From contig OY987305.1 of the NCBI GenBank assembly GCA_963920635.1, positions 9,587,153 to 9,651,152 on the forward strand: a stretch of DNA of 64,000 bases, given 5' to 3'. The position numbers and the translations under genes were made by a program. The notes under the pieces were generated by a model, which was not told the DNA's origin, made no database searches, and worked only from the letters and a program-made list of their open reading frames with translations. The stretch is from Pseudeuparius sepicola (lineage: Eukaryota; Arthropoda; Insecta; Coleoptera; Anthribidae). Positions 63,008 through 64,000 of this stretch are shown here, piece after piece (the stretch's first letter is position 1; every line of letters starts with the position of its first letter).

Positions 63008-63731
63008 CAGGGTGATAAGTAGTGGCGACCCAAAGTTGTTTTTTAAATGAAACACCCCGTATTTTGTTACATTTTTGGAAAGCCCTTAAAGATTATGTTC
63101 TTTTTGGTACAGGGTATTAAGGGTCTATCTTTAAAGGTTAGGGAGTTATTTTAATATTAAACGGGTAGTTTCAACTATTTCCACTACAACAAAAATTAAC
63201 AAGCATATGACTTTTTATTGTTTACAGCTTTAAAAGTGACATTTTGACATCCTAATAATGTAATCGGCAATTTTAAAGCGCTTTCTTAGAATAAAATAGA
63301 AATAACTCCCTAACCTTTAAAGTTGGACCCATAATACCCTTTACCAAAAAGAATCTACTCCAAACATGTAATAAAATATAGGGTGTTCCATTTAAAATTA
63401 GAGAGTAAACTTAGGATTTGCGTAAGTGAATCGCCCGGTATGTTTTTCAGAACTTTATATCAATATCGGTCCAAAATTGTTAACTGGGCGTAACAGGCAA
63501 TCCATGTTATAGCCCAAAATCTTATTTGGTTTTTGCGTAATACATTTCCAAAAGTGGCCCCTTTGTTCGTTTAAAATTAAAATGACTGCCTAACCTTTAA
63601 AGATAGACCCTTGATATACTCTGTATCAAAAAGAACATACTCTTTAAGGGCTTTCTAAACATGAAAGAAAATACGGGGTATTCGCTTAAAAAATATAACT
63701 TTGGATCGCTACTACTTATTGGATCACCCTG
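63008..63731. mobile_element. CAGGGTG foldback element with extended inverted flanks
   Basis: Inverted arms (63008-63170 and about 63575-63731) start CAGGGTGATAAGTAGTGGCG. Unusually the symmetry continues about 50-60 bp outside the CAGGGTG ends (62957-63007 with 63732-63786), so it was inserted into, or formed with, a larger palindrome. Confidence 0.7.
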
Positions 63732-63786
63732 TATATTGGAAAATATTATTGGAATGTAGCACTCATGTTTCTCTACAAGTTTTGTC

Positions 63787-64000
63787 CAGTGGCGTAGCCA
63801 GCATTTAGGGGCGGGGGGAGGGGAACATTTTCCGAAATCTTTTTTTTTGTGAAATATTACCGCCTAGGTACTGTGTTTAGTCGGATTGAAATAGGTAAAC
63901 AAAAATTAGCAAAATCCACCGAAAATACAATGCTGTTCATAAACTTTGCACCAAATGGGAGATATTTTTATTATTAGATTTTTTGAAAATCTGAATTTGG
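63787..64000 (+). mobile_element. Left end of another CAGTGGCGT hAT-type element, cut by window edge
   Basis: CAGTGGCGTAGCCAGC begins at 63787, matching the terminal repeat of the two hAT-type elements described in this window. The other end is not in the window, so this is tentative. Confidence 0.4.

Overview
This window is a piece of a large, AT-rich, transposon-filled insect nuclear genome. Evidence for this is a set of multi-exon genes with GT-AG introns, clear animal proteins (UNC79, a UBF-like HMG-box protein, 3-ketodihydrosphingosine reductase, a kinesin-13 first exon), the frequent GTAGGTACCTAC-type word, and many short inverted-repeat elements ending in CAGGGTG...CACCCTG. The order is not proven. 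A beetle is my best guess from the style of these repeats, at low confidence.

Layout. 1-13.0 kb: no complete gene. A short minus-strand exon at 12978-13038 looks like exon 1 of a kinesin-13 (Klp10A/KIF2-type), so the left 13 kb may be its first intron, filled with foldback elements, a THAP-domain relic (1401-1559) and repeats. 15.2-16.5 kb (minus): a two-exon 3-ketodihydrosphingosine reductase gene. 16.9-20.2 kb: a 1.6-kb foldback element, an internally deleted P-type element that still carries a THAP first exon, and a hAT-type MITE with a perfect 8-bp target duplication. 20.7-26.2 kb (plus): an eight-exon, 704-codon gene for a UBF-like (nucleolar transcription factor 1) protein whose third intron holds a composite transposon. 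26.7-38.9 kb: gene desert with a minisatellite-bearing element, a 2.3-kb hAT element with several elements nested in it, and two ultra-short palindromic insertions. 38.9-57.7 kb (minus): a complete unc79 gene which I assembled from 29 exons into 2602 codons, every junction in frame. 57.7-64 kb: unc79 upstream region, a possible small secreted cysteine-rich peptide gene (minus), a CAGGGTG element that keeps a broken mariner-type transposase C-terminus, and another foldback element at the right edge.

The genes do not form a pathway. KDSR acts in sphingolipid synthesis in the ER, UBF in rDNA transcription, UNC79 in the NALCN sodium-leak channel complex, and kinesin-13 in microtubule depolymerisation. 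What links the window is its mobile DNA: the same few repeat families occur between genes and inside introns of unc79 and UBF, often nested in one another. All coordinates were read by eye and all family calls come from motif recognition, not from database searches.
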